NCBI GenBank assembly: GCA_015064635.1
Contig: SVRV01000002.1
Span: 1-64,000 of the forward strand
Origin: Oscillospiraceae bacterium
GTDB lineage: Bacteria; Bacillota; Clostridia; Oscillospirales; SIG627
DNA: 64,000 nt
Direction of reading: 5' to 3'
Of the stretch, positions 8,558-16,415 are shown one piece after another. The notes beneath the pieces were generated by a model. It saw only the letters and a program-made list of their open reading frames with translations, had not been told where the DNA came from and made no database searches. The position numbers were made by a program, and so were the translations under genes. The stretch's first letter is position 1, and every line of letters begins with the position of its first letter.

Positions 8558-11230
8558 ATGAATAGTATTACTAAATCCGTCGGCGGAGTAATTCTCGAAA
8601 ACGAATATTTCAGCTATTGCGTAGGCTATGACGGAAAAGTTTTATCATTTACTGATAAGAAAGACAACAAAAACTACATCAGTAATGAAACCTCCCCTTA
8701 TTTTTGCTATTTGGATGTAGATGGCAAGGGAAGCGTCGCAAATCCCATTAACATGGAATATGATAACGGAGAATTTGTATTCGGTTTTGTTTCAGGTGCT
8801 TTCCTTACAATAAAGCCCGAAGTTAAGGATACCTACATTTCGTTTGAAGTTACCGGTACAACCGACATTTATTGCTATAACCTTGTGTTTGCAAACACTT
8901 TAGTTGATTATTCAATAGAAGAAAATGTTGATCATTTCGGTATGTCAAACCTCGGAATGAGAGTCAATACTCATGCCGTTTCGTGGCCTTCATATAAAGA
9001 AATGAAAGCCGGTGGCAAGGTTTATTCAGAGTGCGGACTCGTAGGAGCAAAGATAGCCATTTTGGGTGCTCCAATTTCCAAGCACGTTGATTTCCTTAAA
9101 AATATCGCAATGGACATTCCTAAGGGCGACGCCCCCGTCGCTTACGGTGTAGGTGGACCTTGGGCAAGAGAAAATAAAGGTGAACGCGGAGATTATATTA
9201 TTATTTCAGCTGCCAAGCCTGAACAGCTCGCTAACGACCTTAAAATGTATACAGATCTTAATGTAGACCAGCTTGACTTCCACAAGGGAGCTCCTTTCCG
9301 TCAGGGTGACTTCTACTTCTTCACTGATGAAACAGGCAAAGCTTCTGCTTTCAAAGAAAAGATGGTAAGTCAGCTTACACCTCACGGAATCAAAGCAGGA
9401 CTTCATACATATTCTTTCTATATTGATCCTAACGCTTCCGGGCTGCTTACCGATCCCAAGTGGCAAAAACAGCTCCTCCCTGCCGAAAAATATGTCCTTG
9501 CAGAAGATATTGATGAAACAGCAACAGCTCTTGTTACCGAAGAGAATACAGATATTGCATCTAAAATTACAGGCTACAGAGCACTTGCTTCCGAGTACAT
9601 ACTAATAGATGAGGAACTTATAAAAATTACAGCACTCGAAATAGGAGGAAACAGTCTCGGAACTCTTACAAGAGGATGTGCTGAAACCAAGCCTACCGCT
9701 CATAAGAAAGGTGCTAAAATCACGAGAATCGCATCATATTACAGCGGACTCTGCCCTATCATCGGTTCAGAGTTGTTCTATGAAGTAGCACGTAGAACAG
9801 CCAAGGCTTACAACGAAGGTGGCTTCGGCATGATCTACTTTGATGCGCTTGATGGTGTTTCAAGACATGTTACCGACAAGAACCTTGGCTGGTACTATGC
9901 AGCTCGCTTCGTAACAGAGGTTCTTAAATATACCAACAATACTCCGATTGCAGAAATGTCGTACTTTGTTCCTCCTTTCTATCTTGCAAGAGGTAGAGCC
10001 GGTGCATGGGATCACCCCAGACGCGGATACAAGCTTTGGAACACAAGCCACGTTAACAGCAACAAAAAAATGCTCGACAACTACCTTTGTGCTATCCTCG
10101 GCTGGTATAATCTCTATCCCATTGCTCCAGCACAATTCCCTCCTTCAACTCACGTTAAATATGAATTCTTTGATGATATCGACCATATGGCTTCTCTTGC
10201 TGTTGCATATGATTACGGTATGGTATATCAGAACGTTGCCCATAATACACTTGCTCTTCCTGCAGTAAAGAGAAATACAGACAGATATGCTTTCTATAAT
10301 AAGCTCCGTAAGGAAAATTATTTCCCTGACAGCATCAGACGCCAGGTAAGAGACGGTAAATACGAATATGCTCTCGTCGATAAAGGCGACGAGAAATATA
10401 CATTTGTTGAAAAATCGTATTCCCCCAAGAAGATAATCAACATCGACGATGCCGATTTCAATACAACAAAGCATTCAAACCCCTTCGGCACACAAAAGCC
10501 CTTCATCAGATTTGAAGCCTTCCCTGCAACTGACGGAAAAGATCCTATCGTTGCACTCAAGCTTGACGAAAACAGTCCTCTTGTTGGTCAGACACTCAGA
10601 GCTGATTACCCTGTTCTCGATCCTCTCAAGGCGGCGGATCATTATGGTATGCATGTAAAAGTATACGGAAACGGCTCAGAGACCGACGGCATAGTTATCA
10701 GAATACAAGGTGTAATCGAAGGCGACCACAACGCTTGCGACTACTTTATTCCTCTTAACTTCAATGGCTGGAAAGACTTCTACGTAGTAGATCTTGATAA
10801 CAGAGAGTATGATGACTATAAATTTGAAGGTATTGAGCAAGGCAGCTATCTTGCACTTCGCGGTATGACTAATTTTGGCAGACTTCAAACAGTACAGGTT
10901 TACACAACCGGCGAATGTGATGGAGTTAAGATGTCAAGTATAGAACTTTGTGAATGGTATATCAACGACGTTGTTGATCCCACCATCAAGGTTGGAAACG
11001 ATACTGTCACATTTAAGTGCACTCTTCACGGCGGCGAATACATTGAGTGTGCTCAAAATGGCGAAGCAACTATCTACGACAAAGACGGTAACGGCCGTCC
11101 AGTTGACGCAGTTATCGGCGAAATCAATGCTCCTTCGGGTGAATTCACGGCTAATGTTACAAGAAGTAATACCGGAAACCATGCAAAGGTAAGACTTACA
11201 TTCGGCTTCACAGGCGAAGAACTCAAGTAA
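8558..11230 (+). CDS. Large glycosidase-like TIM-barrel protein with an inserted small module
   Basis: An 890-aa cytoplasmic protein with no signal peptide. Residues 1-200 look like a beta-sandwich of the kind that precedes GH31/GH36-type barrels. From about residue 210 the pattern VDQLDFHKGAPFRQGDFYFF, HGIKAGLHTYSFYID and MIYFDALDG suggests a (beta/alpha)8 barrel with acidic residues at strand ends. A segment at about residues 325-390 (EYILIDEELIKITAL...GTLTRGC...AHKKGAKI) interrupts the barrel and resembles small beta modules seen in phage tail and fibre proteins. The C-terminus is beta-rich and carbohydrate-binding-like. I do not recognise a named family. A glycoside hydrolase is an inference from fold and neighbour. 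AGAAAGGAT precedes the ATG. Confidence 0.6.
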   Translation: MNSITKSVGGVILENEYFSYCVGYDGKVLSFTDKKDNKNYISNETSPYFCYLDVDGKGSVANPINMEYDNGEFVFGFVSGAFLTIKPEVKDTYISFEVTGTTDIYCYNLVFANTLVDYSIEENVDHFGMSNLGMRVNTHAVSWPSYKEMKAGGKVYSECGLVGAKIAILGAPISKHVDFLKNIAMDIPKGDAPVAYGVGGPWARENKGERGDYIIISAAKPEQLANDLKMYTDLNVDQLDFHKGAPFRQGDFYFFTDETGKASAFKEKMVSQLTPHGIKAGLHTYSFYIDPNASGLLTDPKWQKQLLPAEKYVLAEDIDETATALVTEENTDIASKITGYRALASEYILIDEELIKITALEIGGNSLGTLTRGCAETKPTAHKKGAKITRIASYYSGLCPIIGSELFYEVARRTAKAYNEGGFGMIYFDALDGVSRHVTDKNLGWYYAARFVTEVLKYTNNTPIAEMSYFVPPFYLARGRAGAWDHPRRGYKLWNTSHVNSNKKMLDNYLCAILGWYNLYPIAPAQFPPSTHVKYEFFDDIDHMASLAVAYDYGMVYQNVAHNTLALPAVKRNTDRYAFYNKLRKENYFPDSIRRQVRDGKYEYALVDKGDEKYTFVEKSYSPKKIINIDDADFNTTKHSNPFGTQKPFIRFEAFPATDGKDPIVALKLDENSPLVGQTLRADYPVLDPLKAADHYGMHVKVYGNGSETDGIVIRIQGVIEGDHNACDYFIPLNFNGWKDFYVVDLDNREYDDYKFEGIEQGSYLALRGMTNFGRLQTVQVYTTGECDGVKMSSIELCEWYINDVVDPTIKVGNDTVTFKCTLHGGEYIECAQNGEATIYDKDGNGRPVDAVIGEINAPSGEFTANVTRSNTGNHAKVRLTFGFTGEELK

Positions 11231-11237
11231 AATTAAT

Positions 11238-11277
11238 ATCAGGTTCGCGACAATTTGTTGTGAACCTGATTATTTTA
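11238..11277 (+). terminator. Terminator between the 890-aa gene and ssrA
   Basis: A 16-bp stem with G-T pairs, running from ATCAGGTTCGC to GTGAACCTGAT, with a TTT loop, followed by TATTTTAT. Confidence 0.8.
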
Positions 11278-11310
11278 TCCATAGTAGTCAATAATAATTT
11301 TGTTAAACTC

Positions 11311-11339
11311 TTGAAAAAGATAGTTCCGTGTGCTATAAT
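11311..11339 (+). promoter_or_regulatory. Promoter of ssrA
   Basis: TTGAAA (11311-11316), 17-bp spacer, TATAAT (11334-11339). The mature tmRNA begins 13 bp after the -10 box. Confidence 0.8.
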
Positions 11340-11351
11340 AAATAAAAACAT

Positions 11352-11697
11352 GGGTCCGTCAAGGTTTCGACGGGGTTTTTGAAGCAAGATAAGCGGGTAG
11401 AGTCGCAGAACTCTTCAAAACTGCAAAACTTAAATATAAACGCTAACAGAAATTTAGCAGTAGCTGCCTAACTAATGGCGGCCGTCTACCCCTTGAGTAT
11501 CGCGGCTTGGGCTTAGGCGTCACTTAGCGATGAACGTGTACCGATAAAGCTTTGAATCGGTCCATGAATTTATGAAGCTACGCTGATATCAGTTTGTCGA
11601 TGAACTGACGACTGCGGAATTTGATCACCGACTGCACCCGGAGAAATTCTCGTGAATGAAGTTTCGGACAGGGGTTCGATTCCCCTCGGATCCACCA
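11352..11697 (+). ncRNA. ssrA: tmRNA (ssrA)
   Basis: Transfer-messenger RNA rescues stalled ribosomes with SmpB and tags the nascent protein for proteolysis. The 5' GGGUCCG pairs with 3' CGGAUCC before the encoded ACCA, giving a 7-bp acceptor stem with one G-U pair. The T arm is GGGGTTCGATTCCCC. The tag frame starts at GCT 11442, two bases after the conserved ACTTAAATATAA, and ends at TAA 11469-11471. It encodes ANRNLAVAA, with the hydrophobic AA end that Clp proteases read. Pseudoknot stems follow. The 3' end is repeated three times downstream, which marks it as an integration site. Confidence 0.96.
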
Positions 11698-11764
11698 CTC
11701 AATTTCACGAAAAACGTGAAATTAAAAGTAAAATTACACCGAGCAAAACACTCGGTGTAATTTT
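11676..11764 (+). repeat. tmRNA 3' end plus flank: copy 1 of the direct repeat (putative attL)
   Basis: The block holds TCGATTCCCCTCGGATCCAC plus CA (11676-11697), then a TTTCACG/CGTGAAA hairpin (11703-11721). A 35-nt hairpin unit at 11730-11764 follows (ACACCGAG/CTCGGTGT). The first and third parts recur exactly at 25532-25553 and 25584-25618. Integrases often target tmRNA 3' ends and leave such copies. Confidence 0.8.
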
Positions 11765-11768
11765 GATC
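11730..11768 (+). terminator. Terminator of ssrA
   Basis: The stem AAAATTACACCGAG/CTCGGTGTAATTTT, with a CAAAACA loop, ends in a T run. An exact second copy lies at 25584-25618. Confidence 0.85.
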
Positions 11769-11839
11769 GATTAAAAGTTAAATATCTTTGTTAAAGTTTT
11801 ATAGCATTATACAAAAAACGTTTCTCATATAGTTTAAAA

Positions 11840-11868
11840 TTGCATAGTATAAGAAAGTTTTTTAGAAT
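11840..11868 (+). promoter_or_regulatory. Possible promoter of the AIPR gene
   Basis: TTGCAT (11840-11845), 17 bp, TAGAAT (11863-11868). An AT-rich stretch with TATATAAT follows. Confidence 0.5.
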
Positions 11869-11906
11869 TATTATATAATTTTGTTAAAAGAAAGTGAGAA
11901 AACATT

Positions 11907-13646
11907 ATGGCGCAAAAAACAAGTTATGATATCATTCAAGATGAAATACACGCTATAAAAGAGACACACCATTGCCTATGCGACGAAAAAGACGAACGTG
12001 TTTTCAGCGTACTTGCTGTAAAATCTAATCTTTACAAAAATCCTTCTTTAAGTTTTGACGATACTGTTATCAAAGAGATACTGGTCGATTCTATAAAAGA
12101 TGGAGGAGTAGATGCTTTATTGACTGATCCTAATTCTGAAACTAACAATCTAATGATATGCCAATCAAAGTTTTATACGCATATAACTTTTGATGAAGTT
12201 CGCGATGCGATCGTAAAAATGATTTTGTTTTACAAAAGTATGGAACGCGGAGAATATGAAATTGTAAATGAAAATATTCAGCGTCGATATTTGTCTTTAC
12301 AAGCAGAAATAGGAGAAGAATCTAAAATCTGTTTTGTGTTTTATACAAGTGCACCAAAAAACAGAATTCGAGAAGATCGCATAAGAAAGCTATTACAAGA
12401 TTACGATTTAGACAGTAAAACTTTTGACATTCAATTATACTTTAATGATGATATTGTTGATGAAATTAACGAGTCAAAATCACGCCGTCCTACCGTTGAA
12501 ACGGGAAGATTAACAATAGATGTCGCAAATAATGCTTTATATTACGGAGATGATGCTGTAATAATTAATGTTTCAGCTTTTTCGATAAAAGAGTTATATG
12601 CTAATCACAGCACAAATTTACTTTCACGAAACTTAAGATATTACATAAAAAAACGTGATATCGACTCTTCCATAATTGAAACTATAAACAAATGTCCTGA
12701 AACATTTTGGTTTAAGAATAATGGTATAACTATAATTTGTGATGATTTTTCAATAGACGGAAAACATGTTAAATTAAAGAATTTTTCTATAGTTAACGGT
12801 GGTCAAACTACCACTTTGATTCACAAGAGTAAAGAAATTAACAAAGATAATGACTTATTTTTACCTTGCAAAATTATAAAAACCATTGGCGTAACTGAGG
12901 ACGAAAAAAATTTATTCAGTCTAGAAATAGCAAAAGCTACAAACTCGCAAAAAGCGATAAAATCTATCGATTTGAAAGCAAATGCGCCTGAGCAAGTTAG
13001 ATTTGCAACCGCAATGAGAAACGCTGGACTATTTTACCAAACAAAGCGTGGAGAAGAAATTCCAAAAGATTTCAAAGAAGATTATAAAAACACAGATCTT
13101 GTTGAAGTCGGAAAACTATGCTTAGCAGGTATTTTTCAATTGCCTGCAGCCAGTCGTAATAAACCATCAACGCTATACTTAGACAAATATTATAATCCAG
13201 TTTTCAACACACATGAGCAAGATCAAATTTGTAGTATTGTCAAAGAACTTCTATATATAGACTCATATTTTAGAAAAACATTTATTTCAAAATTCGACAA
13301 AGATTACGAGAACGACCCTAATTCATCCGAAATTATTCCTTTTGCTCATAATGCACGAACTATTTGCATTTCTTTTGTTATGTTGGCATCAAGATACTAT
13401 TACAAAAACATAACCGACATTGACCTAAAAGTATTATTCGAATACACTAACAAAGAGAAATCATACGACGATTACTTTTACGAATTTTTCAAAAATTTAG
13501 ATGGTTATAATTCTATTTTCCCAAAAAGATTGTTTGAAAACAAAGATATGTACGACAATATTTTACATAAATTGTTTGAGATTATAATATTTGCAGGAAG
13601 CAAGTATTATAGCATAAAAAAAGAAGCAGATAGTACTCTAACATAA
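11907..13646 (+). CDS. AIPR-family abortive infection/phage resistance protein, probably truncated
   Basis: A 579-aa cytoplasmic protein. The N-terminal part has a nuclease-like pattern (KDGGVDALLTD then MICQSKFY, like D...QxK of PD-(D/E)XK folds). The central region carries the AIPR signature FWFKNNGITIICDDF followed by NFSIVNGGQTTTLIHKS. AIPR proteins are linked to phage resistance; the mechanism is generally inferred to be nucleic acid cleavage. The reading frame continues past the TAA at 13644 for 32 sense codons. It is the only gene of the first segment behind ssrA, a typical place for defence cargo, and looks more AT-rich than its neighbours. The ATG at 11907 follows GTGAG. Confidence 0.85.
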   Translation: MAQKTSYDIIQDEIHAIKETHHCLCDEKDERVFSVLAVKSNLYKNPSLSFDDTVIKEILVDSIKDGGVDALLTDPNSETNNLMICQSKFYTHITFDEVRDAIVKMILFYKSMERGEYEIVNENIQRRYLSLQAEIGEESKICFVFYTSAPKNRIREDRIRKLLQDYDLDSKTFDIQLYFNDDIVDEINESKSRRPTVETGRLTIDVANNALYYGDDAVIINVSAFSIKELYANHSTNLLSRNLRYYIKKRDIDSSIIETINKCPETFWFKNNGITIICDDFSIDGKHVKLKNFSIVNGGQTTTLIHKSKEINKDNDLFLPCKIIKTIGVTEDEKNLFSLEIAKATNSQKAIKSIDLKANAPEQVRFATAMRNAGLFYQTKRGEEIPKDFKEDYKNTDLVEVGKLCLAGIFQLPAASRNKPSTLYLDKYYNPVFNTHEQDQICSIVKELLYIDSYFRKTFISKFDKDYENDPNSSEIIPFAHNARTICISFVMLASRYYYKNITDIDLKVLFEYTNKEKSYDDYFYEFFKNLDGYNSIFPKRLFENKDMYDNILHKLFEIIIFAGSKYYSIKKEADSTLT

Positions 13647-13745
13647 TCAAATTTTCTTAAAAGAGATGGTAATTATTACGCTATATTAAAAACCGAATGG
13701 CGTTATATATCAAATCAAATTAATGATATTTTTGATGAGTTATAA
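13647..13745 (+). pseudogene. In-frame continuation of the AIPR gene after a stop codon
   Basis: After TAA 13644-13646 the same frame stays open for 32 codons up to TAA 13743-13745 and reads SNFLKRDGNYYAILKTEWRY and on to NDIFDEL. The composition is protein-like. The simplest reading is a nonsense mutation that removed the last 33 or so residues of the AIPR protein. A chance open stretch is the alternative. Confidence 0.5.
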
Positions 13746-13821
13746 AAAATTTTTTAAAATTGCAATGTAAAAGAATTAATTTTGCTTACTATAGTTTTCG
13801 TTAATAGCAAGTACCGCAACT

Positions 13822-13960
13822 CACATCTATCACAAATAATTGCTACCAAACTCAGAAACACCACCCCATATCAAAGCCAAGTCGCCTGTACCCCCACCTC
13901 GCCAATCCAATCCTACTTCCCTATTCCGTGAATGTCATCGAGCACCCCTCGGATCCACCA
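13822..13960 (+). repeat. Diverged 140-bp direct repeat ending in tmRNA 3' copy 2 (putative att)
   Basis: The last 16 bases, CCCCTCGGATCCACCA (13945-13960), equal the tmRNA 3' end. The upstream part (CACATCTATCACAAA..., ATATCAAAGCCAAGTCGCC, CCTACTTCCC, CCGTGAATG) aligns along its whole length with 25228-25369, at roughly three quarters identity by eye. The hairpin TTCACGGAAAACGTGAA after it matches the flank of ssrA. This suggests the conserved right end of an integrated element. Confidence 0.75.
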
Positions 13961-13990
13961 TTCAGTTTCACGGAAAACGTGAAATAACAG

Positions 13991-14040
13991 AAATACAGCT
14001 CTTAGCTAACTTTTGTGGCTAAGAGCTGTATTTGTTTTTT
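13991..14040 (+). terminator. Strong intrinsic terminator
   Basis: The 16-bp stem AAATACAGCTCTTAGC/GCTAAGAGCTGTATTT is followed by GTTTTTT. It takes the place that the tmRNA terminator holds behind copies 1 and 4. Confidence 0.88.
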
Positions 14041-14128
14041 AAAACGAGAGTTACAAAAGTGCTGTTTTTACCACAATTTGCAATACAAAAAATATTGCTC
14101 CAATTTTTTCAAAATAGCCGTTTTAAAA

Positions 14129-14157
14129 TTGACATTTATTTACATTTGGTGTATAAT
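14129..14157 (+). promoter_or_regulatory. Promoter of the RpiR-type regulator
   Basis: TTGACA (14129-14134), 17 bp, TATAAT (14152-14157), a full consensus promoter 31 bp before the ATG at 14188. It rules out a start at the in-frame ATG further upstream. Confidence 0.85.
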
Positions 14158-14187
14158 AAATTTAATAAAATGTTATATGGAGTACGT

Positions 14188-15024
14188 ATGGACAGAATCT
14201 CATTAAAAATAAAACTGTTATATGACAAAATGGGAAAGGCGGAGAAAAGAATTGCCGATTGGCTTTTTGAGAATTCCGGCGACATAATCTCACTTTCTAT
14301 TATCGAGCTTGCAGAGCAATGTGATTGCGGAGAGGCTACAATTGTACGATTTGCTAAAAGACTTGGGCTTAACGGATTTCAGGAATTGAAATTTTCTCTC
14401 GCGGCAGAAAATGGCGGTCCCCGTGTCAGCAACCATATAACCACGGATGACTCTGCATTGGAAATATATCAAAAAGTTTGTGATGACATATATCTTTCAT
14501 TAGAAAAGACAAAAAATTCATTAAAAGAGGAATATATCACCGAAGCGGCAGAAAAGCTTTGCAATGCAGGAAAAATTGTCATTTTCGGTCTTGGTAATTC
14601 TTCTGCCATAGCAATAGATGCAAGTCACAAATTTATGAGATTAGGCTTAAATGCCGTCGCATACACTGACAATCACCTTCAGGTTATAGCGGCATCTCAC
14701 TTAAATGAAAATGATATTGCTATTGGTATTTCACATTCAGGCTCATCGAAGGATGTTGTTGAAGCTCTCAAAATTGCAAAGGAACATAATGCATCAACAA
14801 TCGCAATAACCAATTGCGGAAAATCACCAATATTAAAACAGAGTGACATAGTCCTCGCTACAACGTCAGAAGAAACACAATACAACATATTAGCCTTAAA
14901 TTCAAGAATCGCTCAGCTTGCTATAATAGATACATTGTATTTTTATATCATACGCAAGCGCTCAAATAATGCAATTGAGTCTATTCAAGAAACAGAGCGT
15001 TCACTTTTACTTAAGAAATATTAA
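14188..15024 (+). CDS. MurR/RpiR family transcriptional regulator
   Basis: A 278-aa DNA-binding regulator. An N-terminal HTH_6 domain covers residues 1-77 (KAEKRIADWLFEN, CDCGEATIVRFAKRLGL). A SIS sugar-phosphate-binding domain covers about residues 105-250 (IVIFGLGNSSAIAIDASHKF, IAIGISHSGSSKDVVEALKI). Such proteins respond to phosphorylated sugars. It converges on the nine-gene catabolic operon and is its likely regulator; a palindrome over that operon's promoter is a candidate site. GGAG precedes the ATG by 5 bp. Confidence 0.93.
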   Translation: MDRISLKIKLLYDKMGKAEKRIADWLFENSGDIISLSIIELAEQCDCGEATIVRFAKRLGLNGFQELKFSLAAENGGPRVSNHITTDDSALEIYQKVCDDIYLSLEKTKNSLKEEYITEAAEKLCNAGKIVIFGLGNSSAIAIDASHKFMRLGLNAVAYTDNHLQVIAASHLNENDIAIGISHSGSSKDVVEALKIAKEHNASTIAITNCGKSPILKQSDIVLATTSEETQYNILALNSRIAQLAIIDTLYFYIIRKRSNNAIESIQETERSLLLKKY

Positions 15025-15028
15025 CAGC

Positions 15029-15062
15029 AAAAAGCCTCTATGGTACTCCATAGAGGCTTTTG
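15029..15062. terminator. Bidirectional terminator between rpiR-like gene and etf fusion
   Basis: AAAAAGCCTCTATGG/CCATAGAGGCTTTT, 14-bp stem, with T runs on both strands. It serves both convergent genes. Confidence 0.9.
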
Positions 15063-16415
15063 CTATAGCTTATCTATAACGCCATAGTCTGCATATTCAA
15101 AAATTCGTGCATTCTTATCCGGATTGATTGCAATGACGGTTGTAGCACCTTCAATTGCACAGGTGTGGTGAATTGCTCCGGAAATACCTATAGCAATATA
15201 TATTTTCGGACAGACAGTTTTACCTGTTAGTCCTATTTGCTTGTCGTACGAAATCCGTCCGGTATCGACAAGACCTCTTGATGCACCTATTTCAGCACCA
15301 AATTTATCAGCAAATTCATAAAGTTTTTCCAAAGAATCCACTACACCTTTACCCCCCGATACAATTATATCGGAGCTTTGCGTTTTTGTTCTGACGGTCG
15401 CCATTTGAGGTTTTGTAACACACTTTATTTTTGCGGTAATATTCCCTCCTTGAGCAGGACGGTACATAATAAGGCTTTCTCCGTCTGTCTCAAGCATAGT
15501 ACAATCGGCACAAAGTCCCGTATTCAACATTGCCGCAACGATGGGAGCGTTTCGACGTCCCCACAAATCAGCATTCCACAAAATTACGTCGGGCTTATCA
15601 ATCATCGCCTTTTCGTAAATTGCTTGTGGTGTGAGTTTCTCAAGCAAAATTACATTCTCTGAAATTTCCTTTGCCTTTTCAAGCACCTCTTCGCCGATTG
15701 CCCAGACGCTTTCGAGTTTTATGCCTTTATATTCGTTTTCAATGACGGCATCTTCTTTATTCATCAATTCATCAATGATAGGATATAGCTCATCCATTGA
15801 AATGAATTTGCATTTTCGCTTTCCACGTTCATTTTCAAAGGCTGACAGCACTTTAGTCGGTGAACCGATTAATCCGCATCTTTGGGTGTCACAGTTCAGT
15901 ACATCGTTCGCCACAATCTTAACACCGCCAAGCTTTGAAAATATACTTGGGAACCTTAAGACATAGCCTCTTTCAACTGTAACCAATGCCGGTAATTTTA
16001 CTCGCTCTTCACCGCAGCGTGTGTCAGAAATTATTTCGTTTCCATTAACTTCAATTTTAAGAGCGTTGGTAATAAGCGAAACGTTCAGCATCTGCGAGAG
16101 CATCGGTCCAACTTGTGCCGTGTCTCCGTCGATACTTTGACGACCGCACAGTATCAGGTCATAGTCCATCTGTTTTATAGCGGTAGACAGAATATACGAC
16201 GTTGCAAGAGTATCTGAGCCTGCGAAGCAACTGTCACTTATCAAAACTACCTTTGCGCCAAGTCTTGTTAAAGGCAGCAAGATTTTTTCATTGCTGTCAG
16301 GTCCCATTGAAACAATGGTAACATCGTTTGACAACTGTAATGCAATTTCAAGTGCAGATTCATCAAAGGGGTTAACCTCCCCTCTTGCGACCTTCATACA
16401 CACTAAAATTTTCAT
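15063..16415 (-). CDS. Fused electron transfer flavoprotein (EtfB-EtfA in one chain)
   Basis: A 450-aa protein. Residues 1-240 are EtfB-like (MKILVCMKVA, DLILCGRQSIDGDTAQVGPM). The rest is EtfA-like, with the FAD domain at the C-terminus (KTVCPKIYIAIGISGAIHH...AINPDKNARIFEYADYGVI). ETF is normally two separate chains of about 260 and 330 aa, so this is a compact natural fusion. It would accept electrons from the FAD oxidase/Fe-S protein of the same operon and pass them to a quinone or NAD-linked acceptor. Its start overlaps the FGGY kinase stop by 4 bp, and it is last in the operon. Confidence 0.9.
   Translation of the reverse strand: MKILVCMKVARGEVNPFDESALEIALQLSNDVTIVSMGPDSNEKILLPLTRLGAKVVLISDSCFAGSDTLATSYILSTAIKQMDYDLILCGRQSIDGDTAQVGPMLSQMLNVSLITNALKIEVNGNEIISDTRCGEERVKLPALVTVERGYVLRFPSIFSKLGGVKIVANDVLNCDTQRCGLIGSPTKVLSAFENERGKRKCKFISMDELYPIIDELMNKEDAVIENEYKGIKLESVWAIGEEVLEKAKEISENVILLEKLTPQAIYEKAMIDKPDVILWNADLWGRRNAPIVAAMLNTGLCADCTMLETDGESLIMYRPAQGGNITAKIKCVTKPQMATVRTKTQSSDIIVSGGKGVVDSLEKLYEFADKFGAEIGASRGLVDTGRISYDKQIGLTGKTVCPKIYIAIGISGAIHHTCAIEGATTVIAINPDKNARIFEYADYGVIDKL

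Larger units (their letters stand above)
13746..14128. other. Gene-free stretch between AIPR and the RpiR regulator
   Basis: No convincing coding sequence is seen. The stretch holds an AT-rich segment, then the 139-bp repeat ending in the tmRNA 3' copy (13822-13960), a TTTCACG/CGTGAAA hairpin (13966-13984) and a strong terminator (13991-14040). After that comes AT-rich sequence leading to the RpiR promoter. A short open frame across the repeat (13840-14022) has no ribosome binding site and no protein-like sequence. Confidence 0.7.

Noticed and set aside
13840-14022. Open frame of 60 codons on the plus strand through the repeat and terminator
   Set aside because: It has no ribosome binding site, spans a tmRNA 3' copy and a terminator stem, and its sequence is not protein-like.
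14032-14187. Longer N-terminus for the RpiR regulator
   Set aside because: The consensus promoter at 14129-14157 lies within it, and the HTH domain together with GGAG fits a start at 14188.
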